From: Rutidosis leptorrhynchoides
Lineage: Eukaryota; Streptophyta; Magnoliopsida; Asterales; Asteraceae
Length of the DNA stretch: 64,000 nt
Assembly: GCF_046630445.1 (NCBI RefSeq)
Contig: NC_092343.1
Location: forward strand, 136,517,501 to 136,581,500
Direction of reading: 5' to 3'
The notes beneath the pieces are model-generated. The model searched no databases. It worked only from the letters and a program-made list of their open reading frames with translations, and was not told the origin of the DNA. Made by a program: the position numbers and the translations under genes. Shown here in pieces: positions 11,268 to 22,800 of this stretch; the stretch's first letter is position 1; each line of letters starts with the position of its first letter.

Positions 11268-13537
11268 CTAAGTTCGCTCGTCATAGTACCACCACTTGAA
11301 TCTTTTACCAAAGTTTTGTGGCATCTTACGAACCGGAGCAAACTTCATCGTCTTTGCACGTTTATACTTAACTACTTTAACTCTCCTTCCAGTTTCTTTG
11401 TCGATACGATATGATGTCTTCGGAAACTGCGGAGCCAACACTGACCAACCATACTTAAATTCTCTCTTAATTTTAAATTGCATCCACTCACCCCAACCAT
11501 CTGTTTCCCAGTACAATAACGGTAAGCGTGCAAGTTCCATCATCTCAAAGTACGGTAGAGTTTTGAGATCAACAACATGTTTGAAGTAGTCAACACCGTT
11601 CTCTCTTCTCACCGCAAAACAATTAAGATCCTTGAGATATGCTCAGCTGAGAATCTTACCACCAGTAACCTTTCCCATTCTATCATAATACAACTTGCAT
11701 TTAGGCTCTAACGGTATCTTCTTAAACCAAGACTTAGTAGTAGTTTTCTGATATTCCCTCCATTCTTGATTCTTTTGCTTATTCATCGTATCGATATTCT
11801 CACCATTCGTATTTACACCCGAAGACTCACCCTCCTCAGCAGTGCGCTTCTCATTAACCTTTCGATTCAAAACATCATCACTTTGTTGTTTAAATAGATC
11901 AGCAAATTCTGGTAAGTCTTCCTCTTTAGCCTCATTCACAGACTCTTCATCATCAGAAGCATCTTCAATGATGACTTCCTCAGCACTATCATCACCTGTA
12001 TGTCTATTCGCACGTGTACCAGCTGTATTCAGTGTTTTCTCACAAGCAATCAACTGTTCAACTTCTATACCAAATATCCTAGCAATCCCCTCATCACTCA
12101 TTGTATGTACAATTTCTCCCTCTTCGACATCATTGTTAAGCGAGCTGATCATTGTACCTTGATTGTCCAGAAAATACGTTAACTTATGAATATCAATAGA
12201 TAGAGGTTTAAGAAAATGTACCTCCTGAATTTGACTTACATTCTCAGGACCATTGGAAGACGAGTCCGAGGAGGATTCGTTTTTGGTTGAGACCAGATCA
12301 TCACCAATATGCTCAGGCTTTTGACGAATGGTACCATTTTTCAGGATCTGCCTCCAACCTATTCTTAGCCTATTGCGATCCAAGCGTCTTATCCTCTTAG
12401 CCTATTGCTCGAAGAGTTTTTTGAGATCAGCAGCCTCCTTCTTAGACTTCTCAAGTTCACTGGTCAAATTATTCACCTTAGCTTCCAATTCACCAACCAC
12501 CTTATTCTTCTCCTTGTTCTTAGACTTAATCTTCTCATACTTATTCACCAGGATCAGCACAGTAGCCTGAAGGCTCAGGATTGTTCAGCTGAGGAATAGA
12601 AAGAGTCGTCAAGCTACCAGCCTGAGTAGTTGCAACCAATGGTGGTAGAGCTTGTTGAGTCTGCTGTTGAGTTGGTTGTACTAGAGGTTCTTGTGAAGTT
12701 CGAGTTTGTTGAACCTCAGGTCTCGGTGTAGATGATTGAGTATTAGGAGCAGCAACATCGGATGAAGACACATCTGTCCTTTTCTTAACATTGAACCTTG
12801 TCCTCTTCATTCTCCCTCTTATCGGTTCATCATCAGCAACCGATCTCCGTTTCAAAGACAACAAAATATTTCCACTTTCACTAACCTCAACTTCATCTTC
12901 CAAGCTAAAGTTTTCCATATATCATCAGCAGTTCGTCGTGTCCTTCCGTCCTTGTGCTCAAACAGTGCATGATAACATAAGCCAAATATCGAAACGTCGG
13001 ACAAAATCCCGACTTCAGCACTTTGACTTAGTAATGTCTCCCGTATACTTGCATCGTTGGAAACAACCCTTAACTAAACCCATATTCAACCTACTTCTCA
13101 TCTCATTCGAGTCGTTGAAGTTCCACAAGCTCCTGATATGCCCTTCAGTAACAACAATGGGCCTCCCTTGCACCTTACTATTGATCACATCAACTCGACG
13201 ATCACCTTCCATCGTCTTAGAAAGATTACCGTGTATCCAGAATTTATGCTGGTGTGAGATGTAAGAAGGCACATCGTATGAGATAGCCTTGTAGATTCGG
13301 GACCTTTCTGGAAATTCCATAATCCCATGATAATCAGTCAGATACTCAGATTTGTTCAAATTAGCCAGCATGTTGTAGTTGCCGCCAACCTGAAGCTCAT
13401 TATTGTGTTCAGCAGCTTTCTTGGATCTAGACTTAGTAACATGCTTCGGCTTAGACCTCTTCTCAGCACGTGGTCTACCCGGAACCAGAGCCGGTACCCT
13501 CAGCAGTTGGAACAGTAGAAGCAGGAGTTCCTGACAT
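11268..13537 (-). pseudogene. Broken repeat-associated ORF of element H (unclassified)
   Basis: Starting from ATG at 13535-13537 the minus strand encodes, in pieces: a basic N-terminus; a domain with QHKFWIHGNLSK and VQGRPIVVTEGHIRSLW; a Gln/Pro-rich stretch (about 12550-12780); a Lys/Glu-rich coiled-coil segment (about 12410-12540); an acidic region (about 11850-12150); and a C-terminal domain with TLPYFEMMELARLPLLYW and KRFKWWYYDERT. Frame changes near 13480 and 12540 and stops near 13015, 12930, 12404 and 11643 break it. The FW...VTE...IR pattern and the C-terminal domain resemble proteins I remember from abundant Asteraceae repeats. No RT, RNase H or integrase is present, so it is either a deleted element or a non-autonomous unit. 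Function unknown. Confidence 0.5.
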
Positions 13538-13615
13538 CTTTAAACTAAAAAGTACGCATAATATCGCAAACACAAGCATTAAAAAAACACAAACTCAAAA
13601 TTAGGGTTTCTGAGG

Positions 13616-13760
13616 TGCATCCGTACCGTTGCATAATGGTTTTACACGGTTGTAGTTGTAACCGTGCAGGACCTTTCCGTGTGTAACCGTGCGGTTGCAC
13701 ATAAACATAACTCGGTTGCGTGTTTCACCATGCGGTTGTAGGGTGCAACCGTACGGTTGT
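13616..13760. repeat. CCGTACGG palindrome cluster 2
   Basis: About seven degenerate units in the leader just upstream of the H ORF start, including GTGCAACCGTACGGTTGT and GTAACCGTGCGGTTGCAC. Confidence 0.7.
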
Positions 13761-14110
13761 GTTCATTGGGTCTATTAGGGTTTTAAAAACCCAAATCCAC
13801 ACAAACTAGTTTTGATCATCAAATTATCGACTGGTTAAGCATCTAAAAATTTGGACTAACATGTTTTGATCAACAATTTGAGTCTAAACACACAGAATCT
13901 AAGTGCATTGATTTGAGTTCAAATAAAACTTAAAACAATCAAAAGTTGAAGCATAGTTGTCGATTTGATACCTCGTATAAACGAAAATGATCACAATTGC
14001 AAGTAGAGTATGAAAAATAACAGCAAAACCTCCCTTTAGCACTTCTTAATTTTGGATGAATTTTAAACTTGAATATTATGAAAGCATAAGAATACCCGAA
14101 TCTAACTTTA

Positions 14111-14120
14111 GGTATTTATA
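14111..14120 (-). promoter_or_regulatory. TATA box of the H leader
   Basis: The minus strand reads GGGTATAAATACC directly after a CCGTGCGG palindrome unit, and transcription would run toward the H ORF. Confidence 0.5.
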
Positions 14121-14125
14121 CCCAC

Positions 14126-14299
14126 CCTGCAACCGTGCGGTTGCAGGTGTGTAACCGGCCCATAAAATCTGCAACCGTGCGGGTGCAAGTTGTACCCATA
14201 CGGGTGCACCTTAAGTTCAAAGACCCTTAACCTAATTGTAACCGTGTGGTTAGATGGTGTATCCGTGCGGTTGCATTGTTTAACCGTACGGATGCACAG
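14126..14299. repeat. CCGTACGG palindrome cluster 3
   Basis: About seven units just upstream of the TATA box, including the near-perfect palindrome CTGCAACCGTGCGGTTGCAG at 14127-14146 and TAACCGTACGGATGCAC at 14282-14297. Confidence 0.75.
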
Positions 14300-14500
14300 C
14301 CCAAGATTAAAATTATAAAATTTAAGTCAAAGCTTTCTCGCTGTTGTTAAACGCCAATTTCAACTCAACCTTCTAATCCAAGACAAGCCATTACTCATAA
14401 TTTCAACTCAACTTTATCATTGTTGTTAAACGCCAATTTCAACTCAACCTTCTAATACCCGGTCATTGACTTTTACGTTTATTTCGGATCTTTCATACTT

Positions 14501-14513
14501 ACTATCTCCCCCT
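14501..14513 (-). other. Polypurine-tract-like site
   Basis: The minus strand reads GACTAGGGGGAGATAG, very like the tract at 10878-10888. It could mark the 3' LTR boundary of another element whose body to the right is lost. Confidence 0.3.
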
Positions 14514-15182
14514 AGTCCACACATACAGAGTTTAAGAAGTAACCACCGACTGTTATGCAATACTTTACAGTATGTAACATGCAAAAATGCTAAAACACAA
14601 TAAAATCTTCTTGTATTTTTCATATTAAGATGCATTCTATCTATATGCAAATGCAAACATATACAACATGGTAAAATGAAAGTATAAACTATCCGCATAG
14701 TGAACATTACAAGCATAAATATGAGAACTAACCAACTCGCTATTTATATTACATAATCAAGAACAGGTACAGTAGATATCAAAACATAAACACATATTTT
14801 TGTGAGAAGGTTAATTAATTTTTCTAGGATAAGAACTGAACCTTAATTAGTAGTTTCAACATTGTTAATTCCTTTTATTACAAACCTTTTTGTTCTGATT
14901 TTAAGTACCCTCGCTTTTAGTCTTTGATAATCAATAAACTCGTCAGATTTTCCTTTCTGACTTTTTGAAGATCACTTTAGCATTTAATTACTTGAACATA
15001 TTACTATGTCTGCTTAAATCATAGACTCAGTCCTGATTTGAGATCGCACATATTTTTTAGGTAGTCAATTAAGTACAAATTATTGAAGTTGTCCGCTATG
15101 ACCTCGATGTACTTTCGATTTAATCGAACATGAATGTTCTCACGGTGTTTCTAGTAACCCTAGCAGCCATGAACTTCTACCT
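14514..15182. other. No gene; target sequence of element C
   Basis: AT-rich sequence with no recognisable frame or repeat end. It continues at 27668 on the other side of element C. Confidence 0.5.
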
Positions 15183-15187
15183 TAAAC
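15183..15187. repeat. Target duplication of element C (left)
   Basis: TAAAC here matches TAAAC at 27663-27667. Confidence 0.9.
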
Positions 15188-17103
15188 TATAATGACCCTC
15201 ATTTTTCCATCTATATAATGCCCGAACAAAAGATTTAAGTATAATGAATAAACTCTAAGTACTAATAAAAGGTCGTTATATACATACGAAATTAACGAAC
15301 GTTAAACGAATAATAAATTTTATTCAACAACGTACGCGTAAGAATTTTTATAAAAAAAATTATTTATGTCATAACATGATTACATATAAAATACTTATAT
15401 TAATTTTGTATTTAGTTAATATATTATACAATTAATAAATACAAGTATATATAAATGTAGTAACATATATAAAACTAATAAAATTATAAAGTAATAATTT
15501 AATTAAATAAAAACCACATTTAGTAATTATAATTTTATAAATACCGAATATATATTTATATTTATCAAAATTCATATTTAATAATTAAATAAAAATAGAA
15601 ATTTAGTTAGTTAACATTTTTAGAACTATGAAATATATATATATATATATTTTTTTAAAAGTAGTATTTTTTATATATAAACTAGATCTAGATCCACTTT
15701 TATTTATTTTATTCCTACATTTAACTTTACTTTTATTTATTTATATTTTGAAATGGTGGCATGACTGGCCATAAATACTTTTAATTTTTTTTACAAGACA
15801 CTAGTTATTTTTTATATAAACTTTCGTATTTTTTTATTTTCTCTTTACCAAAAATTGTAACTATAAATACCATAGCCTAGTTCACAAATTTTGTACACCA
15901 AAAACTTGAAGAATTCTCTCTCAAATCTCTAGAAATTTTTTTTTGTAAGTTCTCTATATTTTTTTTATAATTTTATTTCAGTTTTTATTATGTTTTTATG
16001 TTAGCCGATTGTTAAATACAAATTAAATTCAAGTTAATTATAAATAAATAAAATAAATACAAGATAATTAGTATAAAGTATCATAATGGTTATAAAAATT
16101 ATTTTTATGATTTATATATTCAGAAATTATATTAATTTATATTTAAAAACGAATTATTAAATTATCGGTAAATACATGTAAATGCATAATAAATATTAAA
16201 TGAATTTATATAACTGATCTAATAATTTTCGAGTGTCACACATGATATAAAAACATTTCTGGAACTGAATGTTTGGTTTATTTATCATTTTATATATTTA
16301 TTTTCTATTTATCATTGTTTCAGTAATTATATGTAAATACATATAAATAGAGATAAAAGGTTTTTAAATAATGAGAACTATATGTACTGAAGGAAAACAG
16401 TTGGAAAACAATTAAAAACGATGTAAAAATTATTTTTAAAATTATTAACTATTTATTTATATTTAATTCCGATTATATACATAAAACAAAATAAAATTTG
16501 AAATAAATAGTTAAGTCAGTAACATAAGTTTACAAATAATTTTTCTGAGATTGTAATACTTGAACAAACAAGCAAAAATTATAAAAGTTGAATTTCAAAG
16601 TCGAATTATATATTTTTTATTATTTAATATTGGAAATAATGAAAATTTCGAATTAAATATTTAAATCTGTAACATATATATATAAATAATTTTCTTGAGT
16701 TTAGTACACTTATGGAAGGTCACGAAAAATATAAAATATTTTATTTGAGTTAAATTGGTATTTTATACATAATTAACAATGAATTATTGTAAACCGAGAG
16801 CAAAATTTGAAATAAATACTTAAACAACATAACAATGAATTATAAAATTTTCCTATGTTTATATTGATCAGTAGATCCTAAGAAAAATATTAGATGTGAT
16901 TTAAAACATGTTTATCTATTTAATTGTATTTAGCTATTAAAACAATAATAGCAAATAATAATTAATGCATAAAAACTAGTATTAATGTATAGAAAATTTT
17001 TATAAAGTTTTAAACATATTACCTTCTAATAAGAAGTCAATAAAATATTAGTGAGCATTATTAGACAATTATTAATGCTTATATTGATCTAAAACTTAAA
17101 TTT

Positions 17104-17198
<95 letters not shown>

Positions 17199-18460
17199 CC
17201 TTACATGTATAATAAATATAAGATATAAATTAAAATACTAAACCCTAAACCTTTAATACTACCTTTAATTACTACTACACTAATTTAACATACTTATCTA
17301 ATACTACTATTATTACTTATAAGTATAACTTAAACTTTAAACCTAAAACGTATGGGAAGGGTATATTAGACGGGTATAGATCTTGATCTTTCTCGGAGGA
17401 GTGGACGCTCGAAAGTCTAGGCGGAGAGTTTGGGCTTCTGATTTAAAGGGTCCTGTGGCTCAGAACCCTATGACCTGAAAAGGCCATTCGAATTGAAAGT
17501 GTTAGATTGGAAGTTCGTCTAATATGAAAAGCCTTTCCAAAACGAGAAACCTTCTTTAATAAGAAACTTACTAAACATGGAAACTTAGTAAAGGAAACTA
17601 CAGTTAAACATTCATAAATTTATCTTAACAAAGGGCAAAACATCTAAACTATTCTCAACTTATTCTTAGGTTGACTTCTCTGTGCTTCGATCATCCATAC
17701 TTTCTCTTTAAGGAATACTTTCACTCACCGAATTACTAAGGTGACTTTCATAGCCCCACTCTTATTGCTATAGCACTTTTTATACTTACTGGGGTGAGAC
17801 ACATGCTGCTTTTATACTTTAAACAACTTAGACACAAGTACGAACCTAAACTGTACTATGACTAGCTTATGCTACTAAGACCCCACAGTGATATTTTTTA
17901 ATTGCTTTCAGGATAAGGCATTCTTAATTATTGGGGGTAGGCCTATCGGGAGTAACGTCCCCGATACATTTGACCGCGATGTCTTTGTATTTCTTAATAA
18001 TGATTTAAATATGGTGATAAGGTACTGTCAACTTATCATCGGGGCAACAAAACAAACGTTTAGTCTAAAATATCACGAATCAGTACTAATTTTGGATCTG
18101 CGTGATCTACTTTTATAACAAATCTTGTGGTCTAAGAACAAACGGTCAATCATATTTGTTAAACCTATGAATTTCACTCAACCTTTTTGGTTGACACTTT
18201 TAGCATGTTTGTCTCAGGTACTGAATGATCAGGACCTCTATATCTACTGCTTATGTGATGACTTACTTGGCTAGGATCAAGACTTATCGCATATTTACTT
18301 TTCTGCATTTGAACAATTTATAATTCTTGTAACGACATTATTAATCCTTCCGCTGCAATTTGGTTTTATTCATATAGTTATTGTTCTCATTTTATAATAT
18401 GTTGGTATGTATTATGATATTGAATCACATTTCGCCCAGGCCCTAACTGGGGGTGTGATA
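15188..18460 (+). repeat. 5' LTR of element C
   Basis: Begins TATAATGACCC and ends GGGGTGTGATA, just before the primer site. It is AT-rich with (TA)n tracts at about 15633-15651 and 17108-17195. The ends are TA...TA rather than the usual TG...CA. Both LTR copies and the target duplication agree on these ends. Confidence 0.93.
15861..15870 (+). promoter_or_regulatory. TATA box in 5' LTR of element C
   Basis: CTATAAATAC, followed after about 30 bases by a pyrimidine/A-rich likely start region (CACAAATTTTG). The same sequence is kept in the 3' LTR at 25049-25058. Confidence 0.6.
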
Positions 18461-18463
18461 GAT

Positions 18464-18475
18464 TGGTATCAGAGC
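18464..18475 (+). other. Primer binding site of element C
   Basis: TGGTATCAGAGC, three bases after the LTR end, is the usual plant primer site complementary to the 3' end of initiator tRNA-Met. Confidence 0.93.
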
Positions 18476-18694
18476 ATAACCAGGCTATTATAGAGAACCA
18501 GGATTGCATTTTATGTGTGCCTTACTTGTTAGCTAGGGTACCTTAGCGATCTAGGAAACTATAACCTTTCCTGCCTTAGACTTTAAAGCACTTAGGATTA
18601 CCTTAGAATGTTAAAGCAAAGAGTTCAACCCTACTTCTCATTCTTTACAATCCTAGCTTAAAAATCTAATCAAAATCTCTATCTTAATGTTAGG
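18476..18694 (+). other. Leader of element C
   Basis: Untranslated leader between primer site and first ORF; no other signal seen. Confidence 0.6.
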
Positions 18695-19606
18695 ATGTCA
18701 AGCTATCATCAAATAAACAAAATGACTCTTTTCAAACCAGCTGAGGAAGATACTGAAGGATCTTCTACCGAAAAATCAGTTCGAAGCCCACTTTATAGTC
18801 CTCCTTCACCACCAATGAACTATAGCCCAAACACTCGTTACAACTCGCGTGGGTCTCCCGAATATTATCCAACCCCGAGAAATGAAAGCAAAGGAAAACA
18901 TCCTGCCAATTCTGCTGACTCTGACTCTCATCAACCGATGAATACTCCCGAATGGAATGCTCATCAAGACCTCCCTAACCATGACAGTGACTTCTCAGAT
19001 TATGAGCCTGAAGAAGAGCCTATTAAAGAATCATCTGAAAACTCATCTCGAAAGAGAAAACAACCCGAACCCGCCGCCACTAGAGAAGCCGGTCCATTAT
19101 TTTGTAATAACATTGAGCACGTGATGGTGAAGAGTAACCTCCTTAACCTTCAGCGAAGTTGTGATAAGAATAAAGAGTATAGTAGGCGCCATGTTGCTCG
19201 GATAGAAATGCGTCTAAACAACCTAGAAAAAGAAAACACAATCTTGAAAGAAATCATCAAAGAGTCCTTCGACTCTCAAACTGAAAAACTAGAAAAACTT
19301 GTGAAAAATAACATGGAAAAAGTAATGGAGACAGTAATGAAAGTGAAGACTGAGGAAGAATGGAATACCCGTTGGGGAAAGCAATCTCTTGCCTACCTCC
19401 AAGAACTAGTTGAGTCTAAGATGAAAATAGAGAAAAACCGAATCAATCATCAACTGGCTATCAAGGATTTCAACAACAACTTTGTCAACAGCCGCATCAC
19501 TAACCTCTACGATAATTTTGAATACCTCCACGAGAAACAAAGGGAGAAAAATGAAAAGATAGAGAAATTTATGAAGGAAGCTGAGAACGAGAAAAAGAAG
19601 AACTAA
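18695..19606 (+). CDS. Extra ORF upstream of gag: coiled-coil protein, 303 aa
   Basis: Intact frame from ATG at 18695. The N-terminal ~100 residues are Ser/Pro/Asn-rich (SPPSPPMNYSP) and probably disordered. An acidic patch (DYEPEEEP) and a basic stretch (SSRKRKQPEP) follow near residues 108-127. The second half is Lys/Glu-rich with heptad-like spacing (RIEMRLNNLEKENTILKEII and on to the C-terminus), a long predicted coiled coil. No nucleic-acid enzyme motif is visible. It lies between primer site and gag with its own start codon, 245 bases before gag. Its role is unknown; a structural or accessory role for the particle is only a guess. The frame is intact although gag-pol downstream is broken. 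Element B has a different acidic ORF at the same position. Confidence 0.75.
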   Translation: MSSYHQINKMTLFKPAEEDTEGSSTEKSVRSPLYSPPSPPMNYSPNTRYNSRGSPEYYPTPRNESKGKHPANSADSDSHQPMNTPEWNAHQDLPNHDSDFSDYEPEEEPIKESSENSSRKRKQPEPAATREAGPLFCNNIEHVMVKSNLLNLQRSCDKNKEYSRRHVARIEMRLNNLEKENTILKEIIKESFDSQTEKLEKLVKNNMEKVMETVMKVKTEEEWNTRWGKQSLAYLQELVESKMKIEKNRINHQLAIKDFNNNFVNSRITNLYDNFEYLHEKQREKNEKIEKFMKEAENEKKKN

Positions 19607-19851
19607 AACCTATCTTTTGTTTTCCTATTTTCCATTTACCCATCTATGTAAAGGCTTATGCCTAAACTTTTTCCATTCCAAACTCGTGTAATAAAGGCTT
19701 ATATAATGCCACGTTTCCAATAATGTTAAGTGTTTATTTAAGCATATTGTCTTATTCACCTATGTGTGTTGTGCAAACATTATAAATCATGATTGTAAAC
19801 TTATAACATCTTGATTCTTCAACTAATAATGTATTTATGTATTGAAGATCA
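19607..19851 (+). other. Spacer between extra ORF and gag
   Basis: Noncoding, AT-rich; separates two start codons. A splice or internal start would be needed for gag translation. Confidence 0.5.
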
Positions 19852-22800
19852 ATGGCTCACTCAACTCGTGGCAACAACAACAACAACAACAATCTTATAC
19901 CAAATGTCACTCTTTCTACTGAGCAATTTCAATTGCTGCTAGCGGCCGCCCAAGGCAATAACAATAACAACAACAATCATAATGTTCCTTCTAAAACTTG
20001 CTCCTATAAAGATTTTAAGAACTGTAACCCACCCACTTTTAGTGGAAAAGAAGAAGCCGTAGAACTGGTCCGATGGTTTGAAAAGCTAGAATCAATCTTC
20101 CGTATCTGTAACTGCGGAGATAATGATCGAGTGAAGTTTTCCACAAGTTCACTCACTGGCAATGCTATGACATGGTGGACTGCTCATGCCAAATCTGTGG
20201 GAATAGATAATGCTAATGCTACCCCATGGGATGAACTCAAAGGCATGATGATCACTAAGTTTTGCCCAAGAAGTCAAGTCCAAAAGCTCGAAGCTGAGTA
20301 CTGGGAACTCAGAGTTAAAGGAACCGATATCGAAAGCTATACCAATCATTTTTTGGAGCTTTCTACCTTATGTCCCGAAATGTTCCCAACTGAAGCCCGC
20401 AGGATAGAGCGGTATATCGAGGGTCTACCCGAGGATGTTCAAGGGAATGTGATTTCTGCCGAGAAGGTTACTGTGGATGCTGTGATCCACATGGCACAGA
20501 GTTTAATGATGGCTAAACGTAGGAGAGTTTCGGCTAATAAACAAGTCGAAGTTAAAAACGGTGACAATAAGAGGAAATTTGAACCATCTCAGGGTTCAGC
20601 TCAAAATGTTAACAAGAAACCGGCAAATGGTACGAGACCCGGTTATCAGGGTACTAGTCCGTTTTGTTCTAAATGTGAAAGGCATCATCCGAGAAAGTGC
20701 ACTGCTGTGTGTACAATATGTAAGAAGATAGGCCATGCTGCAAAGACTTGTAGAACCCTACCTCAGAATAGAGCCATTTTTCAGGCTAGAGCTCCTCCAA
20801 CATGCTATACTTGTGGTGAAAAGGGGCATATTAGCCCAAATTGTCCAAAGAAGAAAGATACTCCAGCTACTGGAGCAAATGCTACTGCCAAAGGTCGTGC
20901 TTTTGTGATTACTGCTGCAGAAGCCCGTGATGAGGATGAGGTCATTACCGGTACGTACCTCGTCAATAATTGTTATGCCACTATTTTATTTGATACGGGA
21001 GCCGATAAGAGTTATGTGTCAAATGAGTTTTGCACCCTTTTTACTGAAAAGCCCCAAACCCTAAAAACCAGACGATTAGTAGAAGTGGCTAATGGGAAGT
21101 TAATGAAAGTTGATAAAATATATAAAAACTGCAACCTAATTCTAGCCGATAAGGAATTCAAGATAGACCTTTTGCCGGTCGAACTAGGTAGTTTCGATGT
21201 AGTGGTTGGAATGGATTGGTTAGGTCCATTGAGAGCAGCCATCATGTGTTTCGATAAGACCGTTCAAATTTCGTTAGGAAGTGGAGAAACTCTTATTATC
21301 CAAGGCGAACGAAGTTGTTCCAATCTTAATATCATCTCATGTCTTAAAGCCCGTAAGTACCTTGTGAAAGGTTACTCCGCCATACTAGCTCACGTTAAAA
21401 TGATCGAATCCGAAGAAACGCGTATTGAAAATGTCCCGGTTGTTAAAGATTTTCCCGATGTGTTTCCCGAAAATCTCCCTGGTCTTCCACCGCCTCGTCA
21501 AGTTGAATTTCAAATCGATTTATCTCCAGGTGCTGCACCCATTGCTAAAGCACCGTATCGTTTAGCACCTTCCGAAATGAAGGAACTTTCTAACCAACTC
21601 CAAGAACTTTTGGATCTAGGTTTTATTCGTCCAAGTTCATCCCCGTGGAGAGCTCCTATCTTATTTGTCAAAAAGAAGGATGGTACGTTGAGAATGTGTA
21701 TTGATTACCGAGAACTCAACAAGCTTACCATAAAGAACCGTTACCCGTTACCTCGCATTGATGATCTATTCGACCAACTTCAAGGGTCAAGCGTTTATTC
21801 TAAGATTGATTTAAGATCCGGTTATCACCAGCTCAGAGTCAAGGAGTCCGACATTCCTAAGACTGCATTCCGCACCCGATACGGACATTACGAATTTTGT
21901 GTTATGCCTTTCGGTTTAACCAATGCTCCAGCCGTATTTATGGATCTTATGAACCGTGTTTGGAAGCCTTACCTTGATAAATTCGTTATTGTTTTCATCG
22001 ACGACATCTTGATCTATTCTAAAAGCGAGAAAGAACATGAGCAACATTTACGATTGATTCTTGAACTCTTAAGAAAAGAAAAACTCTACGCAAAATTTTC
22101 TAAGTGTGAGTTTTGGCTTAGAACCATACAATTCCTTGGACATGTTGTAGATAGTAATGGAATACATGTTGATCCCGCTAAAATCACCGCTGTTCAGAAT
22201 TGGGAAGTGCCAAAGACTGCGAAGCATATTCGCCAATTTTTGGGACTTGCCGGTTACTACCGAAGATTTATTAAAGATTTTTCTCTTCTTGCAAAGCCTC
22301 TCACCAAGTTAACTCACAAAGGGAAGAAATTCGAGTGGTCCGAAGAACAAGAGTCTGCATTTAAGATTCTGAAAGAGAAGTTGACCACTGCTCCGATCTT
22401 ATCTTTACCTGAAGGTTCCGATGATTTTGTTGTCTACTGCGATGCCTCGAAACAAGGGTTCGGTTGTGTTCTAATGCAACGCAAGAAGGTTATCGCTTAT
22501 GCCTCCCGACAATTAAAGAAACATGAAGTTCTTTACACCACACACAATTTGGAGTTAGGTGCTGTGGTATTCGCTCTGAAGATGTGGCGACATTATCTAT
22601 ACGGTACTAAGTTTACGATATTCACCGACCATAAGAGTCTTCAGCATGTCTTTAATCAGAAATAGCTAAACATGAGACAGAGACGATGGCTCTAATTGTT
22701 AAATGATTATGATTGTGAACTAAAGTATCATCCGGGAAAGGCAAATGTAGTTGCCGATGCTCTAAGTTGAAAGGACGAAGTTAGGCGTTTTCGTGCCTTG

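Larger units (their letters stand above)
13761..14500 (-). repeat. Putative 5' LTR/leader of element H
   Basis: Minus-strand promoter-like region: motif cluster 3, then TATAAATACC, then leader, then motif cluster 2 and the ORF start. It contains a direct repeat of about 40 bp (AACGCCAATTTCAACTCAAC at about 14349-14368 and again at about 14429-14448). It does not visibly match the putative 3' LTR at 10300-10884, so the pairing of the two is uncertain. Confidence 0.35.

Noticed and set aside
17888-18118. 76-codon frame in the 5' LTR of element C
   Set aside because: Lies in the LTR just before the primer site; present as LTR sequence in the other copy and without recognisable protein.
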